Shown here: piece after piece, positions 1 through 10,736 of the stretch
Position numbering within the stretch: position 1 is the stretch's first letter
Layout: every line of letters begins with the position of its first letter
Source of the DNA: Lepraria neglecta
Lineage: Eukaryota; Ascomycota; Lecanoromycetes; Lecanorales; Stereocaulaceae
Assembly (NCBI GenBank): GCA_033220425.1
Contig: CM065646.1
Span: forward strand, 3,293,501-3,357,500
Direction: 5' to 3'
Length of the DNA: 64,000 nt
Program-made: the position numbers and the translations under genes
The notes under the pieces: generated by a model
What the model saw: the letters and a program-made list of their open reading frames with translations, nothing else
Told to the model about the DNA's origin: nothing
Databases searched by the model: none

Positions 1-153
1 CGGCACCTACATAAGCCTGCTTGAACGGGACCTACAGTGAGCCTGCTTGAACGGTACCTACAGTGAGCCTGCTTGAACGGCACCTACATAAGCCTACTTG
101 AACGGCACCTACAGTAAGCCTACTTGAACGGCACCTATAGTAAGCCTGCTTAA
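1..153 (+). repeat. 26-bp tandem repeat, six units, inside LTR element
   Basis: Six head-to-tail units of 25-26 bp begin with cggcacctaca or cggtacctaca and end with gcctgcttgaa. The same repeat occurs in reverse complement at 15,541-15,770 with nine units. In both places it sits inside the internal region of the same LTR element. Differences between units are mostly C/T and G/A, as expected from RIP. The window edge cuts the array, so its true length is unknown. Confidence 0.9.
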
Positions 154-419
154 ACGGTACCGCGATTCGACTAGGGAAGCGCATAACATACTCAGCTAAA
201 TACCTGTCAATTATACGAAATAAGGGTGGTAAGGCTATAAGCCTTGTAAGTAGTAGAAGACTCTTTTCCTTGTTTCCCTACCGGGGTTTGAAGGTTTTTA
301 TCGAGTCTTCCCGTATAACGAAATTATATATACTACTCTAGAAACGCCTGCTATTAGTATATATACTATACTTAAGGAAATAGGGCCTGAGGACGAGCCC
401 TTAGGAGGAGGAGGCAATT

Positions 420-613
420 ATAATAGAAGGCTTATCAAAGTCTTAGTTAGCTCGCGACTATAGTACGCTTGGCGTGCGTTAGCGCTACGAGTCCCGTGCG
501 CCCATTATTTAATAGGGGGTTTTCGTCCCCTCCTCTTATAGACTCCTCGAGAATTAGTCTTGGTACAAACCTACTACTATACTTGATTTCACATTGCTAT
601 AGGTTCCTATTAT
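420..613 (+). repeat. LTR (194 bp) of the 26-bp-repeat retroelement
   Basis: It aligns along its whole length with the reverse complement of 15,042-15,235 and 17,669-17,861. The ends are the short inverted repeat GTAATAG/CTATTAC, here altered to ataatag and ctattat. Confidence 0.85.
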
Positions 614-1411
614 AGCCCGTAGTCTTCATAGAAGATTACCGTAAAACCGGCTATATCTCACTTATCTTATACTTGATTTAGAAAATTTAAGCGGAATTAG
701 AAAGCCCTCTATTTATAGTATATTTTATATATATAAAGCTAAGTCCTAACCCTAATATATCGAAAGTTATTAAGGATTTAGTATATTAGTGCTTCGGGGG
801 CAGCTGCGGGGGTGGCTGCGGGGGTAGCTTTAGGGAAGTCCGCAGGCAAAAACATGTTTTTTGAGCTTTCCTTAGCCAAGTCTTAGCCAAATTTCAAAAT
901 TCGAACGGCGTTGGAAAGCGCATGCTTGGTTCCAAAACTCATGAAATCATCTCGATATCATATAGTGTATGTGGCGCGGGGTATCGCTGCGAAGAAGTTG
1001 CGATACGAATTCAACTTTTGGTGTTCTAGGGTCCGGGGGCGCCAAGCTCAATGCTTGGCATTTGCTACCGAGCTTGCGCTGCCCGCAAAAAGCTTCTTTT
1101 ACTTATAAGTTTTGCGTAAATAGACCGATTTTGAAAAATTTGACGGTATTAGAAAGCGCATGCTTGGTTCTAAAACTTATGAAATCATCTTGATATTATA
1201 TAATATATATGGCGCGGGGAAGTACTGCGAAGAAGTTGCGATGCGAATTTAACTTTTGGTATTCTAGGTTCCGGAGGCGCTACTCGTATTGCCCCCCCAA
1301 CCGCCAGTCCCCCCAAACCGCTAGCCGCTAAACCTAATTAGGTAAACTATTAAATAGTATGTCGAAAATCATACTCAAACTCCTCTATTCTACCTATTAC
1401 ATACTACCGTA

Positions 1412-2175
1412 ATGGCTATATTAACGCTCCATAGCTCTAAAGACCCTGCCGACCTTCTATCTAATCTACTAGAGCAAGAAGACCTCTAGATAGGCCCTCT
1501 AGAGCTCCCGAAAGAGTAAAGGATCCTGTTGGCTATAAACTATTATCACGAAACTATTAGAAACTACAAGCCGAATCGACTTGCTAGATCGCTACTCGAT
1601 TCCGAATTAGTCGGACTACTCTACGAGATCGAATTAAAGGAGCTAGATTAAGGAATGAAGTTAGCTAGGAGTAATAATTACTATTACTAGCAGAAGAAGC
1701 CGTAATCGCTAGATAGATAATACAACTCGGAAAATAGGGGTGGCCACCAAGGGTTATATAATTGCGGTCTATAGCTAAGTAGATACTTCGAAAGAGAGGT
1801 TATATAAAAGACCTAGGCAATTACTAGGTTAAGAAGTTCTTTAATCGCCATCCTAATCTAAAAACGAAATTCCTTTCGCCTATAGATAAAGATAGGAACA
1901 ATATCGCCAGTAACTCTAAAACGATAGCTTATTAGTTCGAGCTCTACTATATAACGAAGTAGTAGTATAAGGTAGAAGACTAGGATACGTATAATATAGA
2001 TGAGAAAGGCTTCTAATACGACCCTTAGTAATACTAAGAGTATATCGAATAATAGTAGCTATACCTTATCGAGTATATATATTAGATATATTAGCGAGGC
2101 CGGAGCAGCCAGTCCTTATACGAGAGCTATCGCCTACTCTAGTAGCTATATAGGGAGGTCGAATTATCAGGAAGC
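1412..2175 (+). pseudogene. Fot1/pogo transposase, N-terminal part, RIP-damaged
   Basis: This encodes the relic of a DDE transposase of the pogo/Fot1 group, a nuclear enzyme that cuts and pastes the element at TA sites. The visible hallmarks are KTKFLSPIDKDR at about 1,860-1,900 and, at 1,990-2,013, YNIDEKGF. The family motif is YNMDEKGF, and the ATG to ATA change is a typical RIP change. Tryptophan positions nearby read TAG. A start at 1,412 (MAILTLHSSKDPADL) lies in a different frame from the DDE motif, so a frameshift or small deletion lies between them. The gene is cut at 2,175 by the chromovirus. The region after 9,312 should hold its C-terminal end but is too altered to assign. Confidence 0.8.
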
Positions 2176-2651
2176 TATTATAAGCCACAACCGTGCTATC
2201 TTGAACGTATAGTTGTCGAACGTTATCGAACGGGCTTGGCACTGAGTCGAACGAATTAGTATACAACTCGGATAAGACCCTAAGGCTTGGTATACTAAGC
2301 GATAAGTACTATAAGCGTAGTGCGCTCAATACGCTCAAGAATAATAAGCGTAATAAGCGCAGTGCGATTAGAGCGCTCAAGGGAGGCTTAGCGGACTTTC
2401 GTATATCTATATATACGGAGTACTACTTACTACTTAGAGTATCGTGCTCAACTTACTTTATACTTACTATTTAATTATTTACTATATATAATAGATCTCT
2501 TAGGCTAGGTACTAAATATATATTACCCGATTATATACTAGACCCGCTTAGTATCGCTTGAAGCCTACTTTATACTCTTGCTCTATTATACCTCTATCCC
2601 TATTAAGAATTAATCTATATACGATATATAGCACGCAACGTATTCGTAACA
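2176..2651 (+). repeat. 5' LTR of chromovirus (476 bp)
   Basis: It starts tattataagcc (TG of the expected TGTTATAAG altered to TA) and ends cgtaaca. It aligns along its full length with 8,831-9,306; differences are largely C/T and G/A. The 5-bp duplication gaagc precedes it. Confidence 0.92.
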
Positions 2652-2939
2652 CTTTGAGTACCCTTAAGGATAAGTACTATACTAAGAGACCCTAGGGTAT
2701 CTACCCTAAGCTCCTTAGGAGGGAGTAGATAACGACGCCTAACTATTAATAAAGGACTTAGTAGGTATATTAAGATAGCCTAGCCCGACTTATACTATAG
2801 AGAGAGAGACAAGCTCGAGGGATAGTTATCCTAGGTATTACTTTACCTAAAGTTTTAAGGAGACCTTATACCTATATAACGATATCCTACCTTCGCTATT
2901 ACCTACTTATATAGGAGAGCCTAAAAGTAGGTTAATCTA

Positions 2940-5900
2940 TTCCTAAAGAAGTATATAGAGGACGACGACGAGGACGGCGAAATTAAATAATAGATAGAAA
3001 GTATAACTATATTTAGACTCGAAATCCGCCGTATATTCGGTCTATTAAATAAAGTCAATATAGTAATAAAAACTATCTAGTATATAACCTAGAAGAAATC
3101 TATATCGGAGTACTCGACTTAGTTCTAGTAATATATAGTAAAGACTAACTAGGACGATAATATATTAATAACTATATACCGGAGAGGCCTTAAGGATAAT
3201 ATCAAAGACGAGCTTATAAGGTTAGGGATTATTATTAATACCCTTAATAAACTAATTAAAGAAGTAATTAAAATTAATAATAAGCCATTTGAAAGGACTA
3301 TAGAGAAAAGGTATAATAGAGGAGTTAGCGGAATAGAGTACTCGAGCTTTTACGCTAAGACAAGGAGCTATCGCCTAGGATATAAGGAACGTAACCCTTA
3401 TAGATATATATCTATAGAATTAGACTTCACGGAGAAAAAAGGTAACTAGGCCTTTAGAGGGCTAGCTAGGGGCAAGAAGTAGTAAAGGGGCAAGAAAATA
3501 CTAAAGTATTATAGCTATAGTAAACCGGGCTACTTCGCTAGAGACTATAAGTTAAAAAATATAGTATATTAATAGTAGCTAAATATACTAGAGAAAGTAT
3601 ATACCTAGGACGATATAGACGATACGCCTAAGGAGATTCTACTAGTATAGGATAAAGTCGAAGAAGACGTTAGTTCCTAGTATAATAGGATAATATAAGA
3701 AGAGCTTAACAAAGAATCTGAAAATAGCGACAGCGATTTTACAAGGAAATTCAATACGCTTATCAGGGATTATTATAAGGAAGACCTAAGTATTAGAGAC
3801 GGTAGTAAGGCTTAAGAAGAAGGATCTAAGTAGGATTAGGAAGAAAGCGAAACTAATCTAGAGTAGGAAGAAGCCCTTAGTACGTTAGAAGCTAAGTAGG
3901 AAGAAGGATCTAAGTAGGATTAGGAAGAAAGCGAAACTAATCTAGAGTAGGAAGAAGCCCTTAGTACGTTAGAAGCTAAGTAGGAAGAAATATAACCACC
4001 GGGAAAAGTAATACCTAAAACTACTATATCTAAGGAAAAGAAGAAAGAAAACTCTAAGGAACCAAAATAGGAAGAAGCCTTATTAGACTACCGGATAGAT
4101 CGGAACTATTAGGGACACAAGAGTATACTATAGGAAGAATCTATATCGCTTCACTACGTATAGTATAGTACGCCGAGAAATATAGCTAGGGGACCGACAA
4201 GAGTGCCGCCCTGCGGATACAATTTCTATAATTACTATTAGGAAGATAAATATCTATAGTATCTCGCGACAAAAAGAATCTACTAATTCTTTCTAGGATA
4301 TAGTAAGAAATGGTTAGAAAAGCTTAGAAAGGACTTAAGCTACGATCCGTACTCCAAGAACTATAACTAGTCAAAGTAGTATACCTATCTATATAATAAC
4401 TGCGCAGAATATATATAGTCGAAGTCGGAATTAGAATTCCTACTCCTATAAGCGGGAAAAGAGTAATCCCTTATAGTAGGGGTAGCTATAAGGAGATTAA
4501 TATATTAACCCCTAAACAATATCTATGTTCCGCGCAATACGATATATATATAAAGATACCGGTAATTATTAATAGATAGCGGACCGTTGCGATAATAGAT
4601 TCTAGAGCTACTAGAAACTTTATCTCGCGAGACTTAGTATAAACAACTAGAATACTAACTCGAAAGAAGTTATAGTAGTATAACCTTTAGATAGCTAATA
4701 GGTTAATACTATTAACAGGAAAGGTAGACGAAGAGATACTTTCGTTATCTATTATAATTTAGCGCTACTATAAGGAGATTACCTTTAATATTATTAGGAT
4801 AGCTACCTATTATATAATTTTAGGAATACCTTGGTTAAAGAAGTATAATCTAATAATTAATTAGGCTCGAGGAGTACTCAAGATAGATTAATCCGGCAAT
4901 ATTACTAGGATTATACCTACGTATTAGCAGCGTTTAATAGTAGATAAGAAGTCGAACCGAAGACCGGTCGAGGTATATATTACCTTAGCTTCGTACTAGG
5001 ACGGTACTAAAAGGTAGTCTAACTCTATAGTTACTAGTAAAGGTTAGTAGAATAACGAAGTAAGAGATAAAGGAGGAACTAATATACTCTCTATCCCTTA
5101 GGAATATAGTAAGTAGGTATATTTATTCGAGGAAGAGACGAATATAGAAGTATTGCCTAGGTACTAGCTATAGGATTATAAGATTAAACTCGAACCTGGT
5201 AAATAGCCGATATTTAGACCTATTTATATATTATCGGAGAAAGAGCTTAAGGTACTTCGCGGGTATATTAACGAGAACCTCAAAAAAGGATTTATTCAGG
5301 AATCTAAATTACTAGTAGATTATTCTATCCTCTTTGCACTAAAGAAGGATAGAAGCTTAAGACTATACGTCGACTATTAGAAGCTAAATAATATTACTAT
5401 TAAGAATAGATATCTATTACTAAATATAGGAGAGCTACAAGATCGACTCGGAAAAGCAAAGATATTTACTAAGCTAGATCTTAGAGGTATATATAATCTA
5501 ATTCGGATAAAAGAAGGCGAAGAATAGAAGACTATCTTCCGAACAAGATATAGCTACTATAAGTATCTAGTAATACCGTTTAGACTTACTAACGTACTAG
5601 TAACCTACTAAGCACTTATTAATAACGTTATACGAGTATACTTAGATCGAATAGCGATAGTGTACCTTAATAATATACTAATTTATTCTAAGAACAAGAA
5701 AGAATATATAGAGTATATATAGGATGTCCTTAGATACCTATTATAAGCGAAACTTCTTCTTAAGCTAGAAAAGTGCGAATTTTATCGATAGTCGGTAGAA
5801 TTTCTAGGATTTATAGTTAGTATAGAAGGTATTAGTATAAGCTGTTACGGCCCTGGCCTGACCTTCCATAGTCTTCCACCACTAGCCCTATTGGGCCTAG

Positions 5901-8320
5901 CTCAGGGGCTGCCGCAGCCGCCCACCTATATAGATCCTCGTCGCGCCCATATGGCCTTCCTTCCTTAGATTCTATATTATCGTCTATTCTACCCCTATAA
6001 CTTGACTCTAGGCCGGCCCTTGATATAAGCCTAGATAAGATTAAAGCTATAGTAGAATAGTCTATACTATAGGACGTCAAAGTAGTATAAAGCTTCTTAG
6101 GATTTACTAACTTTAATAGGAAGTTTATCGAAGGCTACTTAAAGAAAGTACTACCTCTAACGGATATTACGAAGAAGGATATCAGATTTATATAGGGAAA
6201 AGACTAGTAGAAATCATTCGATATATTAAAGAAAGTATATATAGATCTACTAGTACTCTATACCTTTTAGGCTAACGAACCGGCCCGTATTAAAATAGAT
6301 ACCTCGGATCTTATAATTAGAGTATATCTATATTAAATAAAAGACTAAAAGTAGTATCTAGTTACCTACTATTCAAGGAAGATATTAGTAGTAGAATAGA
6401 ACTATAATTGTCAGGAGAAAGAAGCAAAAGAGCTCTCTATATAGATGTTTTGAATAATATATTGAATATATATAATAATGAGAAATCTATGGAGCAAATT
6501 CTATATATAAGTATACGCCAAGCTAGTACTAAGATATACCGTATAGTAGACTAAGATATACGCCTATAAGGTATATATATAGAACTATAACAATAATATA
6601 TACAATAAGGAACTACTTACCGTAGTTTATATATTATAAAACTAGTAAATATATATAGAGAGCTACTTAGATCTAACTATCTTTATAGATTATAAGAAAC
6701 TTCTTAACTTTATAATAATAAAGGAGCTAAATAGAAGATAAGTTCGATAGTTAGAACTATTAGGTTAATATAAATTCAAGATAACCTATACCCTAGGAAA
6801 GGATAATAGTCGAGTAGATACCCTTAGCCGATAATTAGACTATATAGTAGAAAAGAATATTATAGAACGACTAATCCTAAAGAAGGAGACGGATAGATTA
6901 TTAGTACTATACTAGATATTAGCTATAACCCTTTATATATTAGGACCTAATACGACTAATAGGATTATAAAGGCCTATAGTAACGATATATTCGTAACGA
7001 ACCTACGGAAAGACTAGTAGGATTTAGTATTACTTAAATACTAGGATAAGACCTACTTACCTAATATATACGTTAAAGAAGTAATTAGGGATTACTACAA
7101 CGACCCTTTACAAGGTTACCCTAGAGTATCTAAGACTATAGAACTTCTAGGACGAGGATATACGGCGCTAAGGCTTTAAGTACGCGTTAAATAGTATATT
7201 AAAGAATATATCGAGTACTAGTAGAATAAGGCGGTACGATACGCCAAGTATAGACAAATATAATTTATACCTATACTAGAGTTAGTATAGGATAAGGTTA
7301 TAATAGACTTTATAGTCAAGCTACTACTATTAAAGGACCCGGCTATATAGGATACCTTTAATTCAATTATAGTTATTATAGATAAACTAACGAAGTATAT
7401 AATTATAATACTATTCAAAGAAATCTATAAAGCGGATTAGTTAGCCTTTATACTACTCGATAGACTAATAAGGGATTATAGTATACCGAAGTTAATAATA
7501 TCCGATAGAGATAAATTATTTACTTCTAACTACTAGAGAATACTAATAGTAGCGATTAGAACAAAACTTCGGATATTAACTATATATTATCTATAGACTA
7601 ATAGATAAACTAAACGTACAAACTAAATAATAGAAGTATATTTAAGATATTACGTGAACTAGAAATAGGATAACTAGGTCTTACTACTTCTAATAGTATA
7701 ACTAGCGTATAATAATAAAAGGTTAAATATAACGAGATTAATACCGTTCTTTACTAACTATAGAAAGAATATAAATATATTTCTAGATCTAAGGGAAGGA
7801 CCTAATATAGAAAAGGCCTTAGTTAAGGTAAAAGAGCTTAAGAATTTATATAAGGATATATAAAGGTCTATTAAAAGCTCGAATAGTAAGTTAAAGGAAT
7901 AAGTTAATAGGAAAAGAAAAAATATTCCTTAGCTAAGAGAGGGGGATAAAGTATACCTACTAACTAAAAATATAAGGATAACGAGACTAAGTAAGAAACT
8001 AGATTATATTAAGGTTAGACTATTCTTAATTAAACGGGTAAAGGGACCGATTAACTATAAACTCGAGCTTCTACCTAATACTAAGGTATATCCGGTATTC
8101 TATATCTTAATCTTAGAGCTAGTAGACTCTAATATACCTTTATAGGAAATATTTTATTATAATATTAAAGAATAAACGGAGTTCGAGGTCAAGAGGATTC
8201 TAAATTAGGTTAATTAGAAATATCTAGTTAAATAGAAAGGGTACGACGATACCGAAAATACCTAGGAACCTCTTAGGAACCTCCGGAACTGCTAGAACCT
8301 TCTATAGGAGTTCCGGGAAC
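2940..8320 (+). pseudogene. gag-pol polyprotein of the chromovirus, RIP-destroyed
   Basis: This encodes capsid and replication enzymes of the retroelement. Gag ends in a zinc knuckle at about 3,507-3,552 whose three Cys and one His all read Tyr (YYSYSKPGYFARDY). The protease active site at about 4,586-4,630 reads IIDSRATRNF instead of DSGA. Reverse transcriptase spans about 5,170-6,160; its catalytic box at 5,660-5,677 reads VYLNNI instead of the family's YLDDI, so both metal-binding Asp are now Asn. RNase H lies at about 6,230-6,860. The integrase core keeps Asp near 7,306 and 7,504 and a candidate Glu near 7,633. The chromodomain at 8,168-8,320 shows EFEVKRIL and YLVK.KGYDD.ENT.EPL, where dots are stops at tryptophan positions; it normally targets integration to methylated histone H3. 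Identity is very secure. Confidence 0.93.
5843..6025. mobile_element. Short insertion (183 bp) in the chromovirus reverse transcriptase
   Basis: The reverse transcriptase frame is broken after GISIS at 5,842 and resumes with LDKIKAIVE at 6,031. Taagc occurs on both sides (5,838-5,842 and 6,026-6,030), a possible target duplication. The insert starts tgttacggccc and ends ggcccttgata, with imperfect inverted ends (ggccctggcct against aggccggccc). It is GC-rich and keeps CpA/TpG, unlike everything around it, so it is younger than the RIP episode or too short to be hit. It could be a solo LTR or a miniature inverted-repeat element; it encodes nothing. Confidence 0.7.
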
Positions 8321-8830
8321 AATCGGGAAGGAGGATAACTCGGTTCTATTAGGGAAGCTAAACTATTCGGACGAGATATTAAACATCTAGTTATCAGGGA
8401 TATTTAGAGTAGGCTATTAGTCTTCCTCTAGCTCCTTAATATTCTATAACTCTCAGTCTACTATCTTCTTCTTTTCATTCTCTATAGTATTTAGTTATAA
8501 TTAGATATATATAACTTTTATAAGCGCGTTATCTAGCTCTAAACGAAGTTTGTTTCGCCGCTTTTCAATATAATATATCTTAAGGACCGATACTATAAGG
8601 TTATACTTCCTACTACCGTCTATATAGTTGGAATATCGATTGGATTTAGTACCTACCAGGTACTACTTGCCGCTGGTAACGTATTAAGAATACGGCCGTA
8701 TTACGAACTCGGATAACTTACTAGCCAGTTCCTTTCGGCGGATAGCTTGTTTTTTTGAATATTTAGTACGACGGGGTAATATAAAGGATAGATAGTTTCT
8801 CGGGACGAGAAATCTAGGAGAGGGAGCTAA

Positions 8831-9306
8831 TATTATAAGCTATAACCGTGCTATCTTGAACGTATAGTTATCGAACGTTATCGAACGGGCTTAGTACCGA
8901 GTCGAACGAATTAGTATACGACTCGGATAAGACCCTGAGGCCTGGTATACTAAGCGATAAGTACTATAAGCGTAGTACGCTTAATACGCTCAAGAATAAT
9001 AAGCGCAATAAGCGTAGTGTAATTAGAGCGCTCAAGGGAGGCTTGGCGGACTTTCGTATATCTATATATACGGAGTACTACTTACTACTTGGAGTATCGT
9101 GCTCAACTTGCTTTATACTTGCTATTTAATTGTTTACTATATACGATAGATCTCTTAGGCTAGGCACTAAATATATATTACCCGATTATATACCAGACCC
9201 GCTTAGTATCGCTTGAAGCCTGCTTTATACTCTTGCTCTATTATACCTCTATCCCTATTGAGAATCAATCTATATACGATATATAGCACGTAACGTGTTC
9301 GTAATA
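8831..9306 (+). repeat. 3' LTR of chromovirus (476 bp)
   Basis: It is the same length as the 5' LTR and ends cgtaata, followed by the duplicated gaagc. It keeps slightly more TpG/CpA than the 5' LTR (for example gaacg, ctggtata and cgtgttcg), so the two LTRs were mutated unequally. Confidence 0.92.
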
Positions 9307-10258
9307 GAAGCTACGGCGACTCCTTGAATAAGCGCTATATCTAATAAAGAAGGAGGTATAGGTCGAGGAAAGCATTGCAATCGCGTTTTCAGGCCTGATT
9401 TCGAGTTCGAATTGGAATATAATATCGTAAGTAGAGTTATATATTCGAGGATTCGGATAGATGTGCTGCACCAACTATATAAGATATGGCTTGTCTAAAT
9501 AGCAGAGCCTCTTCTACTACTAGTCCACTACCTCCGGGCCTCTTGTAGAGCTCTAAGTGGGCTATATAGCCATGTAATATAATGGAATAGAGGTATTGAT
9601 AAATCATTTATTAGCGCTCCTAATTAGGCTTAGCGGCTGGCGGTTTAGGGGGAGTGGCGGTTTGGGGGGCAATACGAGTAAGCTCAATGCTTGGCATTTG
9701 CTACTGAGCTTGCGCTGCTAGCAAAACGCTTCTTTTGCTTATAAGTTTTGCGCAAAGAGACCGATTCTAAAAAATTTGACGGCATTGGAAAGCGCATACT
9801 TGGTTCTAAAACTTATGAAATAATCTCGATATTATATAACATATGTGGCGCGGGGTATCGCTGCGAAGAAGTTGCGGTGCGTATTCAACCTTTGATGTTC
9901 TAGGTCCGGGGGCGCCAAGCTCAATACTTGGCATTTACCCCCGAGCTCGCGCTGCTCGCAAAACATGGCGAAAATGCTTCTTTTGGTCATAACTATTGCG
10001 TAAATGGACCGATTCTAAAAATTCTTGATGCGCAAGCAAGCTAATAATTGACTCCAAAACATATGAAATCATCTCGATATTATATGGCGTATATGGCGCG
10101 GGGAAGTACTGCGAAGAAGTGCGTAGTATATTCAACTTTTGGTAGTTGAAGGCGCTAGCCGAGAGAGGAAATACAGCTCTAAAGGGATATTCTAATTGGC
10201 TATAAGTGCGGAATTGCTCCGAATGTCGCGATAATCTATTATTAGAAGAAAGATAAGA

Positions 10259-10736
10259 TATCTCTTCGCGAAGTAGATAGTTCTAAATTTATAATTTATA
10301 TAGAAGATTAAATAGCTCGAGGCTAAGGCTACTTTCAGCGGTAGACTAGTAGTCTAACTAGCTAGAAATCAAATATAGAGTATATTACTTAGCTTGAAAT
10401 ACTAGATCTTATATATATTCGTCCTTATAGTCCTAGAGAATATCTATATAGTAGACAAAATACTTATTTAATAAGCGGGTATAGTCATCCGATATACTAT
10501 TTTAATAGTTAGAATATATAGTCTAACTCGGATAGAGAATATAGTTCGACTTAGATAAAGAATATAGTCCGATTTAGATAGAAGAACAACGATTATAGTA
10601 ATAAAAATAGATATATACCTTACTTTAAATTTCTCCCAAAGCGCTAAAGGGTCCTCTAGGTATATTTCTAATAGAATAGTTATAAAAAGACCTTATAGTA
10701 CTACTAGTAAATAAAGAGTCTTTACTTCCACTAGTA
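10259..10736 (-). pseudogene. Helitron helicase, C-proximal block, RIP-damaged
   Basis: On the minus strand this continues the helicase gene interrupted by copy B. Conceptual reading includes GLFITILLE followed by DPLALWEKFK, a segment conserved in fungal Helitron helicases between the Rep and helicase domains. The frame joins the upstream block (12,527 and higher) without a gap when copy B is removed. Stops are mostly RIP-type. Beyond 10,259 the gene is broken again by copy A and the rest lies outside the window. No helicase ATP-binding motif falls inside the window. Confidence 0.65.

Larger units (their letters stand above)
1..613 (+). mobile_element. 3' end of a small LTR retroelement, truncated by window edge
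   Basis: This is a reverse-complement copy of the left part of the element at 15,042-17,861. From left to right it holds the 26-bp repeat array, about 240 bp of shared internal sequence, a purine-rich tract at about 400-416 and a 194-bp LTR (420-613) ending in ctattat. The purine tract next to the LTR identifies this as the 3' end of a plus-strand element. It lies directly against Helitron-like copy A and appears to have inserted into that copy's 3' tail. The 5' LTR and any gag lie outside the window. Confidence 0.8.
2176..9306 (+). mobile_element. Ty3/Gypsy chromovirus, complete but RIP-inactivated, 5-bp target duplication
   Basis: This LTR retrotransposon of 7,131 bp has 476-bp LTRs (2,176-2,651 and 8,831-9,306). 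The flanking target duplication is gaagc (2,171-2,175 and 9,307-9,311). A purine tract, aggagagggagctaa, precedes the 3' LTR. The internal region encodes gag, protease, reverse transcriptase, RNase H, integrase and a C-terminal chromodomain in the order of fungal chromoviruses. Every domain carries in-frame TAG/TAA stops and RIP-type substitutions, so it cannot be autonomous now. It inserted into the mariner transposase gene. Confidence 0.93.
1283..9678 (+). mobile_element. Fot1/pogo-type Tc1/mariner element, TA target duplication, split by a chromovirus
   Basis: Inverted repeats of about 60 bp match between 1,283-1,342 and the complement of 9,619-9,678. Both begin ctcgtattgcccccc and both reach cctaattagg, with only a few mismatches. 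A TA dinucleotide flanks each end (1,281-1,282 and 9,679-9,680), the insertion signature of Tc1/mariner elements. The flanking Helitron-like sequence continues from ggcgc on the left to agctcaatgc on the right, as in its uninterrupted copies. Without the retroelement the transposon is only about 1.25 kb, shorter than full Fot1-like elements, so it is probably internally deleted. Confidence 0.85.
614..10258 (-). mobile_element. Helitron-like non-autonomous element copy A, split by a mariner element
   Basis: On the minus strand the element starts at 10,258 with TCTTTCTTCTAATAATAG preceded by A. It runs to about 9,681, is interrupted by the mariner element (1,281-9,680), then continues from 1,280 to the subterminal hairpin at about 617-640. 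The hairpin stem is imperfect here: one arm reads gtagtcttc. Its last bases are replaced by the LTR ending at 613. The interior holds two to three diverged tandem copies of a ~200-bp block containing the words ttggaaagcgcatgcttgg and tggcgcgggg. It encodes no recognisable protein. Without the nested insertions it is about 1.2 kb. Assignment to Helitrons rests on the ends and insertion behaviour shared with copies B to D. Confidence 0.6.

Noticed and set aside
620-640. Hairpins of the Helitron-like ends as transcription terminators or tRNA parts
   Set aside because: They recur only at element ends in a fixed position and lack any cloverleaf or T-tract.
5832-6080. 82-codon minus-strand frame as a gene
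   Set aside because: It spans the 183-bp insertion and both flanks of the disrupted reverse transcriptase, so it is fortuitous.
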